Source: an uncultured Roseovarius sp. (lineage in GTDB: Bacteria; Pseudomonadota; Alphaproteobacteria; Rhodobacterales; Rhodobacteraceae). Taken from it: DNA of 64,000 nt. Below, piece by piece: positions 38,688-47,216 of the stretch (within the stretch, counting starts at the first letter, position 1; every line of letters starts with the position of its first letter). Both the position numbers and the translations under genes were made by a program. The stretch spans positions 186,001-250,000 of the forward strand of contig NZ_CANLER010000003.1 of NCBI RefSeq assembly GCF_947489715.1, in the 5' to 3' direction. A model generated the notes under the pieces. That model did not search any database. It was given only the letters and a program-made list of their open reading frames with translations, and was not told the origin of the DNA.

Positions 38688-39101
38688 TCAGAACTTCATA
38701 TAGGCCTTCCGCAAGGAAACCAGCGGGTGACGGTCGGACATCTGAAACTTGATCAGAAATTCCCGGGCAATCATGTCGCGGTCCTGTTGGTTGTCAGGCA
38801 GATCATAGGATTCGGGCACGCGGACCCAGCCGTTATTGTTACGGTCAAAGACGGCGGCAGCGCCCTCTTCATAGCCCATATGAACGTCTTCCAGCCAGTT
38901 CAGATCGTCCCATCCCATGGTTTCCATGTATTTGGTCAGGAAGGGGGTGATCCGGTCATAGTCGGGCACAAGGTTCACATCATAGCGATACCCGATATGC
39001 TGACCGATTTCTTTTTCGCGTTCAGACGCAAGCCCGTCCGCATCTTTCAGGAACTGATCGACATCCTTGATTTCGGAGCCGCGGTACTGTGTTCCAGCCA
39101 T
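38688..39101 (-). CDS. Unknown protein between mgsC and the amidase
   Basis: A 137-residue acidic, soluble protein beginning MAGTQYRGSEIKDVDQF, with YDVNLVPDYDRITPFLTKYM and VFDRNNNGWVRVPESYDLPD. I do not recognise a family, and there is no membrane segment or metal motif. The ATG at 39101 has AAGGAG 8 bases upstream. It is 15 bases from the next gene and about 80 from mgsC, across a strong inverted repeat. Confidence 0.65.
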   Translation of the reverse strand: MAGTQYRGSEIKDVDQFLKDADGLASEREKEIGQHIGYRYDVNLVPDYDRITPFLTKYMETMGWDDLNWLEDVHMGYEEGAAAVFDRNNNGWVRVPESYDLPDNQQDRDMIAREFLIKFQMSDRHPLVSLRKAYMKF

Positions 39102-39125
39102 TTTCAATTCTCCTTTCCGGGGGTG

Positions 39126-39175
39126 CCGGGGTGAACCCCGGCCTACGGTTTGGGTAGGGCGGGGTTCACCCCGCC
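39126..39175. repeat. Double hairpin / long inverted repeat, REP-like
   Basis: CCGGGGTGAACCCCGG (39126-39141) and GGCGGGGTTCACCCCGCC (39158-39175) each fold alone. With the inner GCCTAC and GTAGG they also pair with each other across a GGTTTGG loop. It is transcribed between mgsC and the unknown gene and has no T tract on either strand. It looks like a dispersed intergenic palindrome common in roseobacters (recollection, not a search). Confidence 0.7.
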
Positions 39176-39181
39176 GCGCCC

Positions 39182-40546
39182 TTACAGGTGGTGATAATCT
39201 TCGACGCCGACCGTGTGGCTGGTGCCCGCAAGGGGAACACCCGCCATCGCCGAGGCTTCCATCGTGAGTGCGGCGAGATCCTCGGGCTCCAACGAGTGGA
39301 GATAGGTCTTGCCGCAGGCACGGGCAAAAAGCTGTGCCTCGATGGTGAGCGTGTGCAGGAAGTTATACACACGTTCCGCCGCCGCATCCGGGTCGAGACG
39401 CTTGCGCAGTTCCGGGTCTTGCGTGGCCACGCCAACCGGGCAACGGCCCGTGTGACAGTGATAGCAATAGCCGGGCTCTGCCAGGATCTCTTCCTGATAG
39501 TTGGCTTCGGGGATGTCCTTGTTGCAGTTCAGCGCCATCATCACCGAGTGGCCGATCGCAATCGCGTCTGCACCCAGGGCAATCGCCTTGGCCACGTCGG
39601 CACCGTTCCGGATACCGCCCGCATAGACCAGGCTGATTTCGCCACGCTTGCCAAGATCGTCAATCGCCTTGCGCGCCTGACGGATCGCGGCCATGCCCGG
39701 TACACCGGTATCTTCGGTCGCAAGGTGCGGACCAGCACCGGTGCCGCCTTCCATGCCGTCGATATAGATGCTGTCCGGGTCACATTTCACCGCCATCCGA
39801 ACGTCGTCATAGACACGGCTTGCGCCCAGCTTCAGCTGGATCGGGATCTGCCAGTCCGTCGCTTCACGGATTTCCTGGATTTTCAGCGCCAGATCGTCCG
39901 GTCCCAGCCAGTCGGGGTGACGGGCAGGTGAACGCTGGTCGATACCGGCAGGAAGTGACCGCATCTCGGCAACCTGGTCGGTCACTTTCTGACCCATCAG
40001 GTGACCGCCAAGGCCAACTTTACAGCCCTGACCGATGAAGAACTCGCATCCATCCGCCAGGATCAGGTGGTTCGGGTTGAAGCCATAGCGCGACTGAATG
40101 CACTGGTAGAACCACTTGGAGCTATAGCGACGCTCATCCGGGATCATGCCGCCCTCGCCCGAGCACGTCGCCGTACCGGCCATGGTCGCACCACGCGCCA
40201 GCGCGGTTTTCGCCTCATAGGACAGCGCCCCGAAAGACATGCCTGTCACATAGACCGGGATATCCAGTACCAGCGGGTTCTTGGCGCGCGGGCCAATCAC
40301 CGTTTGGGTCTCGCATTTCTCGCGGTAGCCTTCGATCACGAAACGCGTCAGCGTGCCGGGCAGGAAGGTCAGGTCATCCCAGTGCGGGATTTTCTTGAAC
40401 AGAGAGAACCCCCGCATCCGGTAGCGGCCAAGTTCGGACTTGATGTGGATGTCATCCATCACCGCAGGCGGGAAGATGAAGCTGTCACCGATACGGTTGG
40501 TATCGCGCGCCAGCGGTTTTTTCTTGGGCAGATCGCCGTCAGCCAT
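39182..40546 (-). CDS. mgsC: N-methylglutamate synthase subunit C (FMN glutamate-synthase domain)
   Basis: A 454-residue homologue of the FMN/Fe-S synthase domain of GltB. MSFGALSYEAKTALARGA starts the FMN barrel, IDGMEGGTGAGPHLATEDTG is the 2-oxoglutarate/FMN loop, and CYHCHTGRCPVGVATQ supplies the cluster cysteines. With MgsA and MgsB it transfers methylamine released from gamma-glutamylmethylamide to 2-oxoglutarate. I chose 40546 (AAAGGAA 7 bases upstream) over a longer frame with a non-family N-terminus. Order gmaS-mgsA-mgsB-mgsC supports the call over ordinary glutamate synthase. Confidence 0.88.
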   Translation of the reverse strand: MADGDLPKKKPLARDTNRIGDSFIFPPAVMDDIHIKSELGRYRMRGFSLFKKIPHWDDLTFLPGTLTRFVIEGYREKCETQTVIGPRAKNPLVLDIPVYVTGMSFGALSYEAKTALARGATMAGTATCSGEGGMIPDERRYSSKWFYQCIQSRYGFNPNHLILADGCEFFIGQGCKVGLGGHLMGQKVTDQVAEMRSLPAGIDQRSPARHPDWLGPDDLALKIQEIREATDWQIPIQLKLGASRVYDDVRMAVKCDPDSIYIDGMEGGTGAGPHLATEDTGVPGMAAIRQARKAIDDLGKRGEISLVYAGGIRNGADVAKAIALGADAIAIGHSVMMALNCNKDIPEANYQEEILAEPGYCYHCHTGRCPVGVATQDPELRKRLDPDAAAERVYNFLHTLTIEAQLFARACGKTYLHSLEPEDLAALTMEASAMAGVPLAGTSHTVGVEDYHHL

Positions 40547-40568
40547 TGTTTTATTCCTTTCGCTAGCT

Positions 40569-41438
40569 TTAGAGAATGAGCTTCTTCTCGTTGGGTTCCA
40601 GGTTGTCGTAATTCCAGAGCATTTTGCCCGCGACGACCTTGGTGAAATGATCAACGCCCTTGTCCGGCATCATCCCGTACTGCGTCAGCTTGCGCGTCAG
40701 CCAGGCCTTGTCGAGATCGGTCAGTTCCGCCTCGACCGCGTCCACACCATAGGATTTGGTTTCGCCACCGACAAAGATCGTGCCGTCATACATACTGTCG
40801 CCCAGGTTCTTGCCCGCATTGCCACAGATGATCATCCGCCCACGCTGCATCATGAAGCCCGTCAGCGCGCCGACATCACCACCAACGATGATCGTGCCGC
40901 CCTTCTGGTCGATGCCCGTCCGCGAACCTACCGAGCCACGGCACACCAGATCGCCACCGCGCATCGCGGCGCCAAAGGTGGAACCGGCGTTTTTCTCAAC
41001 CAGCACGGTGCCCGACATCATGTTCTCGCCGCAGGACCAGCCCACGCGACCCGTGATGCGCACATTCGGCCCGTCGATCAGACCCACGCCGAAATATCCG
41101 GTCGAGCCTTCGATGATCAGGTTGAGCTTGCTCAGGATGCCCACGCCAAGCGAGTGCTTGCCGCGCGGGTTTTGCAGAACGATGGTACCGTAGCCTTCGG
41201 CCATTTTGGCGCGAATGGCCTGGTTGACCTCGGTATTGGTCATATCGTCAGTGTCAATCTCGGTACGCTTGTTGAAATCGACATCCGGCGCCCAAGGGTA
41301 GGTAAACCGCTCTTCGGCATCGGGGTCAAACTCGACATAAAGCGATTTGCCCGTCAGCTGTTCGGTGCGCATGCCCAGGGCGGTCACCCGCTCTTCCTGG
41401 GTCATGTTCTTGAGTTCTGCGTCGCTTACGCTTGCCAT
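40569..41438 (-). CDS. mgsB: N-methylglutamate synthase subunit B (GXGXG domain)
   Basis: A 289-residue right-handed beta-helix protein corresponding to the C-terminal GXGXG domain of glutamate synthase. Repeated turns are evident: GSTGYFGVGLIDGPNVRITGRVGWSCGENMMSGTV, then GGDLVCRGSVGSRTGIDQKGGTIIVGGDVGALTG. It is a structural subunit of the synthase. It overlaps the mgsA stop by 13 bases, so the two are translationally coupled. Confidence 0.88.
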   Translation of the reverse strand: MASVSDAELKNMTQEERVTALGMRTEQLTGKSLYVEFDPDAEERFTYPWAPDVDFNKRTEIDTDDMTNTEVNQAIRAKMAEGYGTIVLQNPRGKHSLGVGILSKLNLIIEGSTGYFGVGLIDGPNVRITGRVGWSCGENMMSGTVLVEKNAGSTFGAAMRGGDLVCRGSVGSRTGIDQKGGTIIVGGDVGALTGFMMQRGRMIICGNAGKNLGDSMYDGTIFVGGETKSYGVDAVEAELTDLDKAWLTRKLTQYGMMPDKGVDHFTKVVAGKMLWNYDNLEPNEKKLIL

Positions 41439-42361
41439 ACCCGGACCTCCTCGTCGTAGGGATCAGTTGTGTCGATTTCTTGCGGCAGGATTGCGCGGAT
41501 CGCCACCTCTTCCGAGGCCATCGCGATCAGGTCGTCCGATTCGTAGAGAACCAGCGGTTTGGCGGCCATCGTATCCTTGGCCATGCCCAGCTGATCCTTG
41601 GTCGCGACCAAATAGGTGAACACGCCATCGATCTCTTGGATGGACTGGCGCAGGCTGTCTTCTAGCGACACGCCATTGGCCAGGTTATGCGCAGTATAGA
41701 CCGCCAGCAGTTCGCTGTCGCAGTTCGACATGAACCGGTGGCCCTTGCGTTCCATCTCGCGGCGCATGATCCAGTAGTTGGTGATCTGGCCGTTATGGAC
41801 AACGCTGACATCATTATAGGGGAACGCCCAGTAGGGGTGCGCCGATTTGATGTCCACGTCGGATTCCGTTGCCATCCGGGTGTGACCGATGCCATGCGTG
41901 CCGTTGAAATCGTTCAGGCCATAAGCCTCGGCCACGACCGACGCATCGCCCAAGTCCTTGATCAACTCAAGACCGTTGCCCATCGACAGGATCTCGACAC
42001 CCTCGGTTTCCTCGATATGGCTCGCCATCTCGCCGGTGTCGCCACTATGGGTCAGCACGTAGCGCAGCGAATACTCGCGCGGAGCTTCTTTGGTCTTGAT
42101 CTTGGCACCATGCTCTTCGAGAATGGTTTCAACCTCGGTAATCCGGTCAGCGATGACCTGATGGATACCGCGACCGCGTTCCATATCCTCGGCTTCGGCC
42201 ACTTTGAGGCGCATCACATAATCGCCCTCAACGGGCTCGCCATAGACCGCGTAACCGGTACTGTCCGGTCCCCGGTGCTTGAGGGCCTGGAGCATGGCGG
42301 TCATTTCAAACCCGACATTGGCGCTCTTGCCCTTGTGTATCAATCCAGCAATTCCACACAT
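41426..42361 (-). CDS. mgsA: N-methylglutamate synthase subunit A (class II amidotransferase)
   Basis: A 311-residue Ntn hydrolase with nucleophile Cys2 (MCGIAGLIHKG), GIGHTRMATESDV and SVVHNGQITNYW, as in the glutaminase part of GltB but as a separate polypeptide. It releases methylamine (rather than ammonia) from gamma-glutamylmethylamide. AAGGAGG lies 9 bases upstream. It is separated from gmaS by an 83-base gap holding a terminator-like hairpin. Confidence 0.88.
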   Translation of the reverse strand: MCGIAGLIHKGKSANVGFEMTAMLQALKHRGPDSTGYAVYGEPVEGDYVMRLKVAEAEDMERGRGIHQVIADRITEVETILEEHGAKIKTKEAPREYSLRYVLTHSGDTGEMASHIEETEGVEILSMGNGLELIKDLGDASVVAEAYGLNDFNGTHGIGHTRMATESDVDIKSAHPYWAFPYNDVSVVHNGQITNYWIMRREMERKGHRFMSNCDSELLAVYTAHNLANGVSLEDSLRQSIQEIDGVFTYLVATKDQLGMAKDTMAAKPLVLYESDDLIAMASEEVAIRAILPQEIDTTDPYDEEVRVWQA

Positions 42362-42394
42362 CTGGATATGCCTCCTTAGGTTGGCTAGGAAAAT

Positions 42395-42436
42395 TCAGAA
42401 AAGGCGGCAGGCATAGGGCACCTGCCGCCAGTTTTT
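42395..42436 (-). terminator. Terminator-like hairpin between gmaS and mgsA
   Basis: On the minus strand GGCGGCAGG (42429-42421) pairs with CCTGCCGCC (42411-42403) around a 9-base loop, followed by TTTTC. The plus strand also has a T run beyond the stem. It could end part of the gmaS transcripts, so that gmaS is made in excess over mgsABC. Confidence 0.65.
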
Positions 42437-42444
42437 GGAATGCC

Positions 42445-43920
42445 TCAGGGAAGACATTCCATATACGTGTCGTTGTCCCAATCGGTGACGGTCGCCATGA
42501 AGCGGGCGTATTCGTCATATTTGTACTCATGGAACAGACGGTACATTTCACCTGGCAGACCGCGTTGGACCACCTCACTATTTTCAAGATGATCAAGGGC
42601 TTCACCCAGCGACATCGGCAGCTTCTTGACCTGCTTACCGGCCTTGATCGCCTCGTAGATGTTGCGCTCTTCGGGCTCACCCGGATCCAGCTTGTTGTCG
42701 ATGCCGTCATCCATGGCCGCCAGCAGGGTCGATCCCATCAGATACGGGTTCACCATGGAGTCGACCGAGCGGTATTCGAACCGTCCGGGGGCCGACACAC
42801 GCAGACCGGTTGTCCGGTTCTGGAAACCCCAGTCGGCAAAGATCGGCGCCCAGAAGCCCGTATCCCAAAGCCGGCGATAAGAGTTCACGGTCGAAGACCC
42901 GATCGCCGTCAGCGCCTGCAGGTGGTGGACCACGCCGCCGATCGCCTCAAGCCCTTCTTTGCCGGGCATCTGCGGATCGTCGTCGTCAGGCATAAAGGTG
43001 TTCTCACCACCACGCACATACATGTAGTTCTCGCGCATACCCGGCAGATCATCCGGATCATTGCCGCATTTGACGAATTCATCCTCACCACCGCGCCACA
43101 GGCTCATGTTGTGGTGACAGCCTGACGCCGACACACCCATGAACGGCTTGGTCATGAAGCAGGCAAAAATCCCTTCTTCACGCGCCACCTGGGCACAGAT
43201 CTGGCGATAGGTGGTCAGACGGTCCGCGTTGCGCAGAACATCGTCGAACATCCAGTTCAGTTCCAGCTGACCGGGGGCATCCTCGTGGTCGCCCTGGATC
43301 ATGTCCAGACCCATCTGGCGGGCATATTTGATCACCTTCATCGACACCGGACGCAAGGATTCAAACTGGTCGATGTGATAGCAGTAAGGCTTCGAATAGC
43401 CGTCCTTGGGCTTGCCGTTCTCGTCGAACTTCAGCCACATCATTTCCGGCTCCGTGCCGATCCGCAGCGACCGACCGTGCTTTTCCTTGAACTGGTCATG
43501 CATGCGGCGCAGGTTGCCGCGACCATCCGAGGTCAGATATCCACCCGGATTTTCCTTTTCCTCGCGGTTGCGGAAGAGCGTGCAGTAAAAACGACCGATT
43601 TGCGGCGCCCAGGGCAGCTGCATGAAGGTTTCAGGCTCGGGGATACCGACCAGTTCGGCGGCTTCCGGACCGTAGCCCAGATAGTTGCCGGCGCGGTCAG
43701 TGAACAGGTTCACCGTGGCGCCATAGACCAACTGGAAGCCCTTCTTGGCGATGGATTCCCAGTGATCGGCGGGAATACCTTTGCCCATGATCTTGCCGGT
43801 CACGGATACGAATTGCAGATAGAGATATTCGATGCCCTTGGCATCAATCATCTCTCGCACTTGTTTGATCTTTTCGGCGCGGCCGGGGGCTTCGACGAAT
43901 TTTTCGAGATCTGTTGCCAC
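42445..43920 (-). CDS. gmaS: Gamma-glutamylmethylamide synthetase (GlnA type III-like)
   Basis: A 491-residue glutamine-synthetase-fold enzyme that ligates methylamine to glutamate with ATP. Marks include FVSVTGKIMGKGIPADHW, GTEPEMMWLKF, QLELNW (metal Glu), GCHHNMSLW, and SVDSMVNPYLMGSTLLAAMDDGI. The context (mgsABC downstream, mgdABCD 3 kb away) separates it from ordinary glutamine synthetase. It starts with GTG after GGGAG. gmaS is the entry gene of the indirect methylamine pathway and the best marker of it. Confidence 0.88.
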   Translation of the reverse strand: MATDLEKFVEAPGRAEKIKQVREMIDAKGIEYLYLQFVSVTGKIMGKGIPADHWESIAKKGFQLVYGATVNLFTDRAGNYLGYGPEAAELVGIPEPETFMQLPWAPQIGRFYCTLFRNREEKENPGGYLTSDGRGNLRRMHDQFKEKHGRSLRIGTEPEMMWLKFDENGKPKDGYSKPYCYHIDQFESLRPVSMKVIKYARQMGLDMIQGDHEDAPGQLELNWMFDDVLRNADRLTTYRQICAQVAREEGIFACFMTKPFMGVSASGCHHNMSLWRGGEDEFVKCGNDPDDLPGMRENYMYVRGGENTFMPDDDDPQMPGKEGLEAIGGVVHHLQALTAIGSSTVNSYRRLWDTGFWAPIFADWGFQNRTTGLRVSAPGRFEYRSVDSMVNPYLMGSTLLAAMDDGIDNKLDPGEPEERNIYEAIKAGKQVKKLPMSLGEALDHLENSEVVQRGLPGEMYRLFHEYKYDEYARFMATVTDWDNDTYMECLP

Positions 43921-44434
43921 TGTTTTAGTCTCCCTGAGGTTGCCGCCTTGGCCGGGTCTTGTGCCCGGCTTCGGTGGGGTGGTTCAGCCCGGTCGTTTCG
44001 GGCCGTTCAAGACCGGGCTCACATCACCAAAGGCGGACCGGTCAAATTGAATTGGTTTAAGAAAGTGCGGGTGATTGGTCGGGGTCGCGTCAATATTGGC
44101 GGATTGCACGTGACGGGTGAAAACCTGGATGGAAAAGATCCGGGCAGCGCTGCGGCTATCTCTCGAAGATGCGCCAAGCTTCCATGCAACGAGCCCACGG
44201 TGTATACCGGTATCAGTGATCACGAAATCAGCTTGATCTCTAAGCGTCATCTGAACAGGCTCCCTGGGTCTTTGATAGGTGGCTTGATGTGCAAATCGAG
44301 GCGGTGCAGCAGTTGTTAACGAAATCCTTCCCTTTGCCAAGCCAAAAGTCAACCACTTTTGGTCCAATGATTGCAAAAAGGCCAATAAACGCCCTTAATT
44401 GGTATATATTTGGTTCATCTATAGGGTGCTGCAA
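43921..44434. promoter_or_regulatory. 514-base divergent control region, gmaS / GntR
   Basis: No supportable gene; the short frames in it lack family features and ribosome sites. It must hold the promoters of gmaS (leftward) and the GntR gene (rightward). The rightward end is AT-rich with TTGGTATATATTTGG (44399-44413), about 20 bases before the GntR start, which could be its promoter and half-operator. The length leaves room for a long gmaS leader. Confidence 0.45.
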
Positions 44435-45124
44435 ATGAACGCGCCACTTGATCAGAAATTAGGCGCCTCGGACATTGCCGCCCTGCTAAGGCGCGAAATT
44501 TCCAAGGGAATTCTGCAACTTCACGACAGGTTGCCCCCCGAAAGGGTATTGGCAGACACCTATGGCACGGCCCGCGGCACGGTCCGAAAGGCGCTCAATC
44601 TGCTCGAGCAAGAGGGCTATGTCGAGATCCGCGCAGGCAGCGGTACATATGTGGTTCACATGCCAACCGATTCGTATTCTGACGCGATTGATAACGCGAC
44701 GCCGCTGGAATTGATGGACACGCGATTCGCGCTCGAACCGCATATCTGCCGGCTTGCCGTGCTGCATGGACGACGCGCCGATTTCGACAAGATGGAAGCA
44801 CTGTGCGTCCGGATGGAGGCGCTGGCCGACGACCCGGTTTCCTTCTCCGAGGTCGATACCGAGTTTCACCGGGCGCTGACGAACTCCACCCGCAACGGGC
44901 TGCTGATCTGGATCATCGACCAGATCGCCCATGTCCGCAGCCAGGATGACTGGACCCGGATGCGGCATCTGACGCTGGATGCCCGCACGATCAACCAGTA
45001 CAACGCCCAGCACCGGCAGATCCTGAACGCGATCCGCACCCGAGAGCCCGAGCGCGCCGCGAATATCATGAAGGAACATCTGGAAACCGCGCGCCTGTCC
45101 CTGACCCGCGCGGCGGAAACCTGA
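44435..45124 (+). CDS. GntR-family regulator, FCD subfamily, of the methylamine cluster
   Basis: A 229-residue regulator. HTH: LRREISKGILQLHDRLPPERVLADTYGTARGTVRKALNLLEQEGYV; FCD domain with ALEPHICRLAVLHGRRADF, DTEFHRALTNSTRN and YNAQHRQILNAI. It is divergent from gmaS and placed between the two methylamine blocks, so control of gmaS-mgs is likely; C1 or glutamate-derived ligands are guesses. The start at 44435 has AGGGTGC 7 bases upstream; the longer frame uses a TTG inside the promoter. Confidence 0.85.
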   Translation: MNAPLDQKLGASDIAALLRREISKGILQLHDRLPPERVLADTYGTARGTVRKALNLLEQEGYVEIRAGSGTYVVHMPTDSYSDAIDNATPLELMDTRFALEPHICRLAVLHGRRADFDKMEALCVRMEALADDPVSFSEVDTEFHRALTNSTRNGLLIWIIDQIAHVRSQDDWTRMRHLTLDARTINQYNAQHRQILNAIRTREPERAANIMKEHLETARLSLTRAAET

Positions 45125-45150
45125 GGCACGGAATCTGCGACCCCGCGTAG

Positions 45151-45170
45151 CTTGGGTGAAACCCACGCAC
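45151..45170. repeat. Small intergenic palindrome after the GntR gene
   Basis: TGGGT (45153-45157) pairs with ACCCA (45161-45165) around GAA, inside CTTGGGTGAAACCCACG. It lacks a T run. It resembles the other GGGTGAACCC-type hairpin at 39126, so it may be a short relative of that intergenic repeat. Confidence 0.4.
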
Positions 45171-45241
45171 CGCGCCCCGTTCGGCCCCCCGCTCCCGCTG
45201 GAACACCGCGCGCCCTGTTAACCACGCCCGCGCCGGTATCA

Positions 45242-45285
45242 AATACCGACGTAATACCGACGTTTTACCGACACGATACAGACAG
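45242..45285. repeat. Four 11-bp tandem repeats (TACCGAC family), copy 2
   Basis: Consecutive 11-mers: AATACCGACGT, AATACCGACGT, TTTACCGACAC, GATACAGACAG. The first two are identical. The array matches the one at 22161-22204 in unit length, unit number and consensus but lies in the opposite orientation, here between the 3' ends of two convergent genes. Confidence 0.85.
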
Positions 45286-45390
45286 CGGTTTTCCCTTGTT
45301 AACCAGCCTCTTACGGGGTGATTCGCGGCCCCCGGCCCGGATCACCGCCCAGATCGTTTCTGATTTGACAGGATTTGGGGCGCTGGCGCT

Positions 45391-46113
45391 CTAATGCGTT
45401 TTGGCAGTCATCTGCAACCAGTTCATGTAAAGCCGTTCCGCCATGTCGTTGAACGCGCCCATGCGGGCTGAACAATCCTGGTCGAATTTCTCGACCGCGC
45501 CCTTGCCCATGGCCTTTTCCAAGGCCCCCGCATAGGCGGGAATATCGGCCCAGTTGCGCACGGTATCGCCCTCAAGCTCCACATGAAATTGCATCGACAC
45601 GGCGCGGGTGCCCCACTTCATCGCCTGCACCGGACAGGCCGGTGAGGTCGCCAGGCATTGCGCGCCCGCAGGCATCTGTTTGACCTCGGCCGAATGCCAT
45701 TGCAGCGTCTCGAATTTTTCCGGCAGCCCGTCGAACAGCACGCCCGTGGCCCCCGCTTCGGTCAACTGCACTTCCATCACGCCGATCTCTGGCGTTTCCG
45801 AAGGGCCGACACTGCCGCCCAGCGCCTCGGCCAGGAGTTGATGGCCCAGGCAGAGGCCCAAAAACGGCAGGCCCATTTCCTCTACCGCCTTGCGAATGAA
45901 CGCTTTTTCGTCTTTCAACCAGGGGTGTTCATCCTCTTGCCAGACATCCATCGGTCCGCCCATGACCCAAAGCGCGTCATAGCCTTCAAGGTCCGGCAGG
46001 GCCTCGCCCTCGTCCAGTTCAACGGCGTCCCAGGTATGGCCGTCCTCTTTCAGGAAATCGCGAAAGATACCCGGGTGCTCGACGCTCTCATGTTGCAAAA
46101 CCAGTATGTGCAT
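45391..46113 (-). CDS. Class I (triad) glutamine amidotransferase-like protein
   Basis: A 240-residue stand-alone GATase-1 domain. Nucleophile Cys in GLCLGHQLLAEALGG, His and Glu in QFHVELEG, and the VMGGPMDVWQED loop typical of the GuaA-like YfeJ/gamma-glutamyl hydrolase group. In this neighbourhood it might hydrolyse a gamma-glutamyl amide such as gamma-glutamylmethylamide (inference). GGAGGG lies 4 bases before the ATG at 46113. Confidence 0.82.
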   Translation of the reverse strand: MHILVLQHESVEHPGIFRDFLKEDGHTWDAVELDEGEALPDLEGYDALWVMGGPMDVWQEDEHPWLKDEKAFIRKAVEEMGLPFLGLCLGHQLLAEALGGSVGPSETPEIGVMEVQLTEAGATGVLFDGLPEKFETLQWHSAEVKQMPAGAQCLATSPACPVQAMKWGTRAVSMQFHVELEGDTVRNWADIPAYAGALEKAMGKGAVEKFDQDCSARMGAFNDMAERLYMNWLQMTAKTH

Positions 46114-46170
46114 GGGGCCCTCCATTTTTCGCCGACCCTAAGCCGCAATCGGCGCGCGGCGCAAGTTCTG

Positions 46171-47127
46171 TCACCGACTTGCCGAGGGCGGTTGCCTGAA
46201 ATGCAGCGTGTAGGCGCGCGAGAAATGCGAGGAGTTGGCAAAGCCCGTCGCCAGCGCGATCTCGGTCAGCGAAAGCGGCGAATGTCTGAGTAAACTCTGC
46301 GCCTTATCCAGGCGCAGCTCGCGGTAATATCCCATCGTTGACCGGCCCAGTTTTTCGCGGAAAAGCCGGTTCAGCTGGCGCGGCGATATGCCCGCCGCCC
46401 CGGCCAGATCATCCAGCGAAATCGTCTCGGCCACGTGGCTTTCCATCGCGTCCACCGCATCAAGAATCGCCGCGTTGGTCGATCCGACCCGTTCCACCAA
46501 CCCCCCCCGCTGCGGCCCGATCGAAGGCCGGATTTCAGTATGCATAAACCAGTCACTGACCAGCCGCGCAAAAGGCGCACCGTGATGACGGGCAATCAGC
46601 GCGTGCATCAGATCAAGCGGCGCCGTGCCGCCCGCACAAGTCACCCGGTCACGGTCGATCACATAAAGGCTGCGTTCGACCATCAGATGCGGTGAAATTT
46701 CTGCCAGCGCCTCGGCATGTTCCCAATGCACGGTCATGCGCCGCCCATTCATCAGCCCGGCGCGCGCCAAGATCAGCGGCCCACCCGATACGCCTCCCAA
46801 CCGCGTGCCACTGCGCGCCATGCGAACAAGCCAGGGAATGATCGGGCGTTCATTGTAATATGCCGGGTTGCCACCGGCGACGATGAAAAGATAGTCAAGC
46901 TTGAGGTCGTCACCGATGGTTGCCTGCGGCATCACCATCGCCGCGCCGGAACTGGGAACGGGGTCCTGGGTGACGCCAATATTCACCACATCATAGAGCG
47001 TGCGGCGCCCTAGCAAATTGGCAGCACGCATCGGTTCAACCGTTGATGAATAGGACAAGAGCGCGAATCCCTTCAGCGCCAGAACGCCAATACGGCGGGT
47101 TTCAGCTATTGTACCAATTGTGTCCAT
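46171..47127 (-). CDS. GlxA-type AraC regulator (DJ-1/PfpI + AraC HTH)
   Basis: A 318-residue regulator. The N-terminal DJ-1/PfpI-like domain (IGVLALKGFALLSYSSTVEPMRAANLL ... GVSGGPLILARAGLMNGRRMTVHWEH) is non-enzymatic here. Two C-terminal HTH motifs follow (LDDLAGAAGISPRQLNRLFREKLG and LTEIALATGFANSSHFSRAY). Relatives such as GbdR and SouR sense betaine or sarcosine-type compounds. Divergent from mgdA with an 89-base gap, it is the likely activator of mgdABCD. Confidence 0.87.
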   Translation of the reverse strand: MDTIGTIAETRRIGVLALKGFALLSYSSTVEPMRAANLLGRRTLYDVVNIGVTQDPVPSSGAAMVMPQATIGDDLKLDYLFIVAGGNPAYYNERPIIPWLVRMARSGTRLGGVSGGPLILARAGLMNGRRMTVHWEHAEALAEISPHLMVERSLYVIDRDRVTCAGGTAPLDLMHALIARHHGAPFARLVSDWFMHTEIRPSIGPQRGGLVERVGSTNAAILDAVDAMESHVAETISLDDLAGAAGISPRQLNRLFREKLGRSTMGYYRELRLDKAQSLLRHSPLSLTEIALATGFANSSHFSRAYTLHFRQPPSASR

Positions 47128-47216
47128 TTTAGAAATCTAACCGTCTATTTCAGAGAAGTCGATTCGGAAGTTAACGGCGATGCTATTCCGATTGGAGTTT
47201 CGGGGATCTGTCACCA

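Noticed and set aside
43984..44385. Minus-strand frame of 133 codons in the gmaS-GntR gap
   Set aside because: No recognisable domain, no ribosome site, and it covers the expected promoter region.
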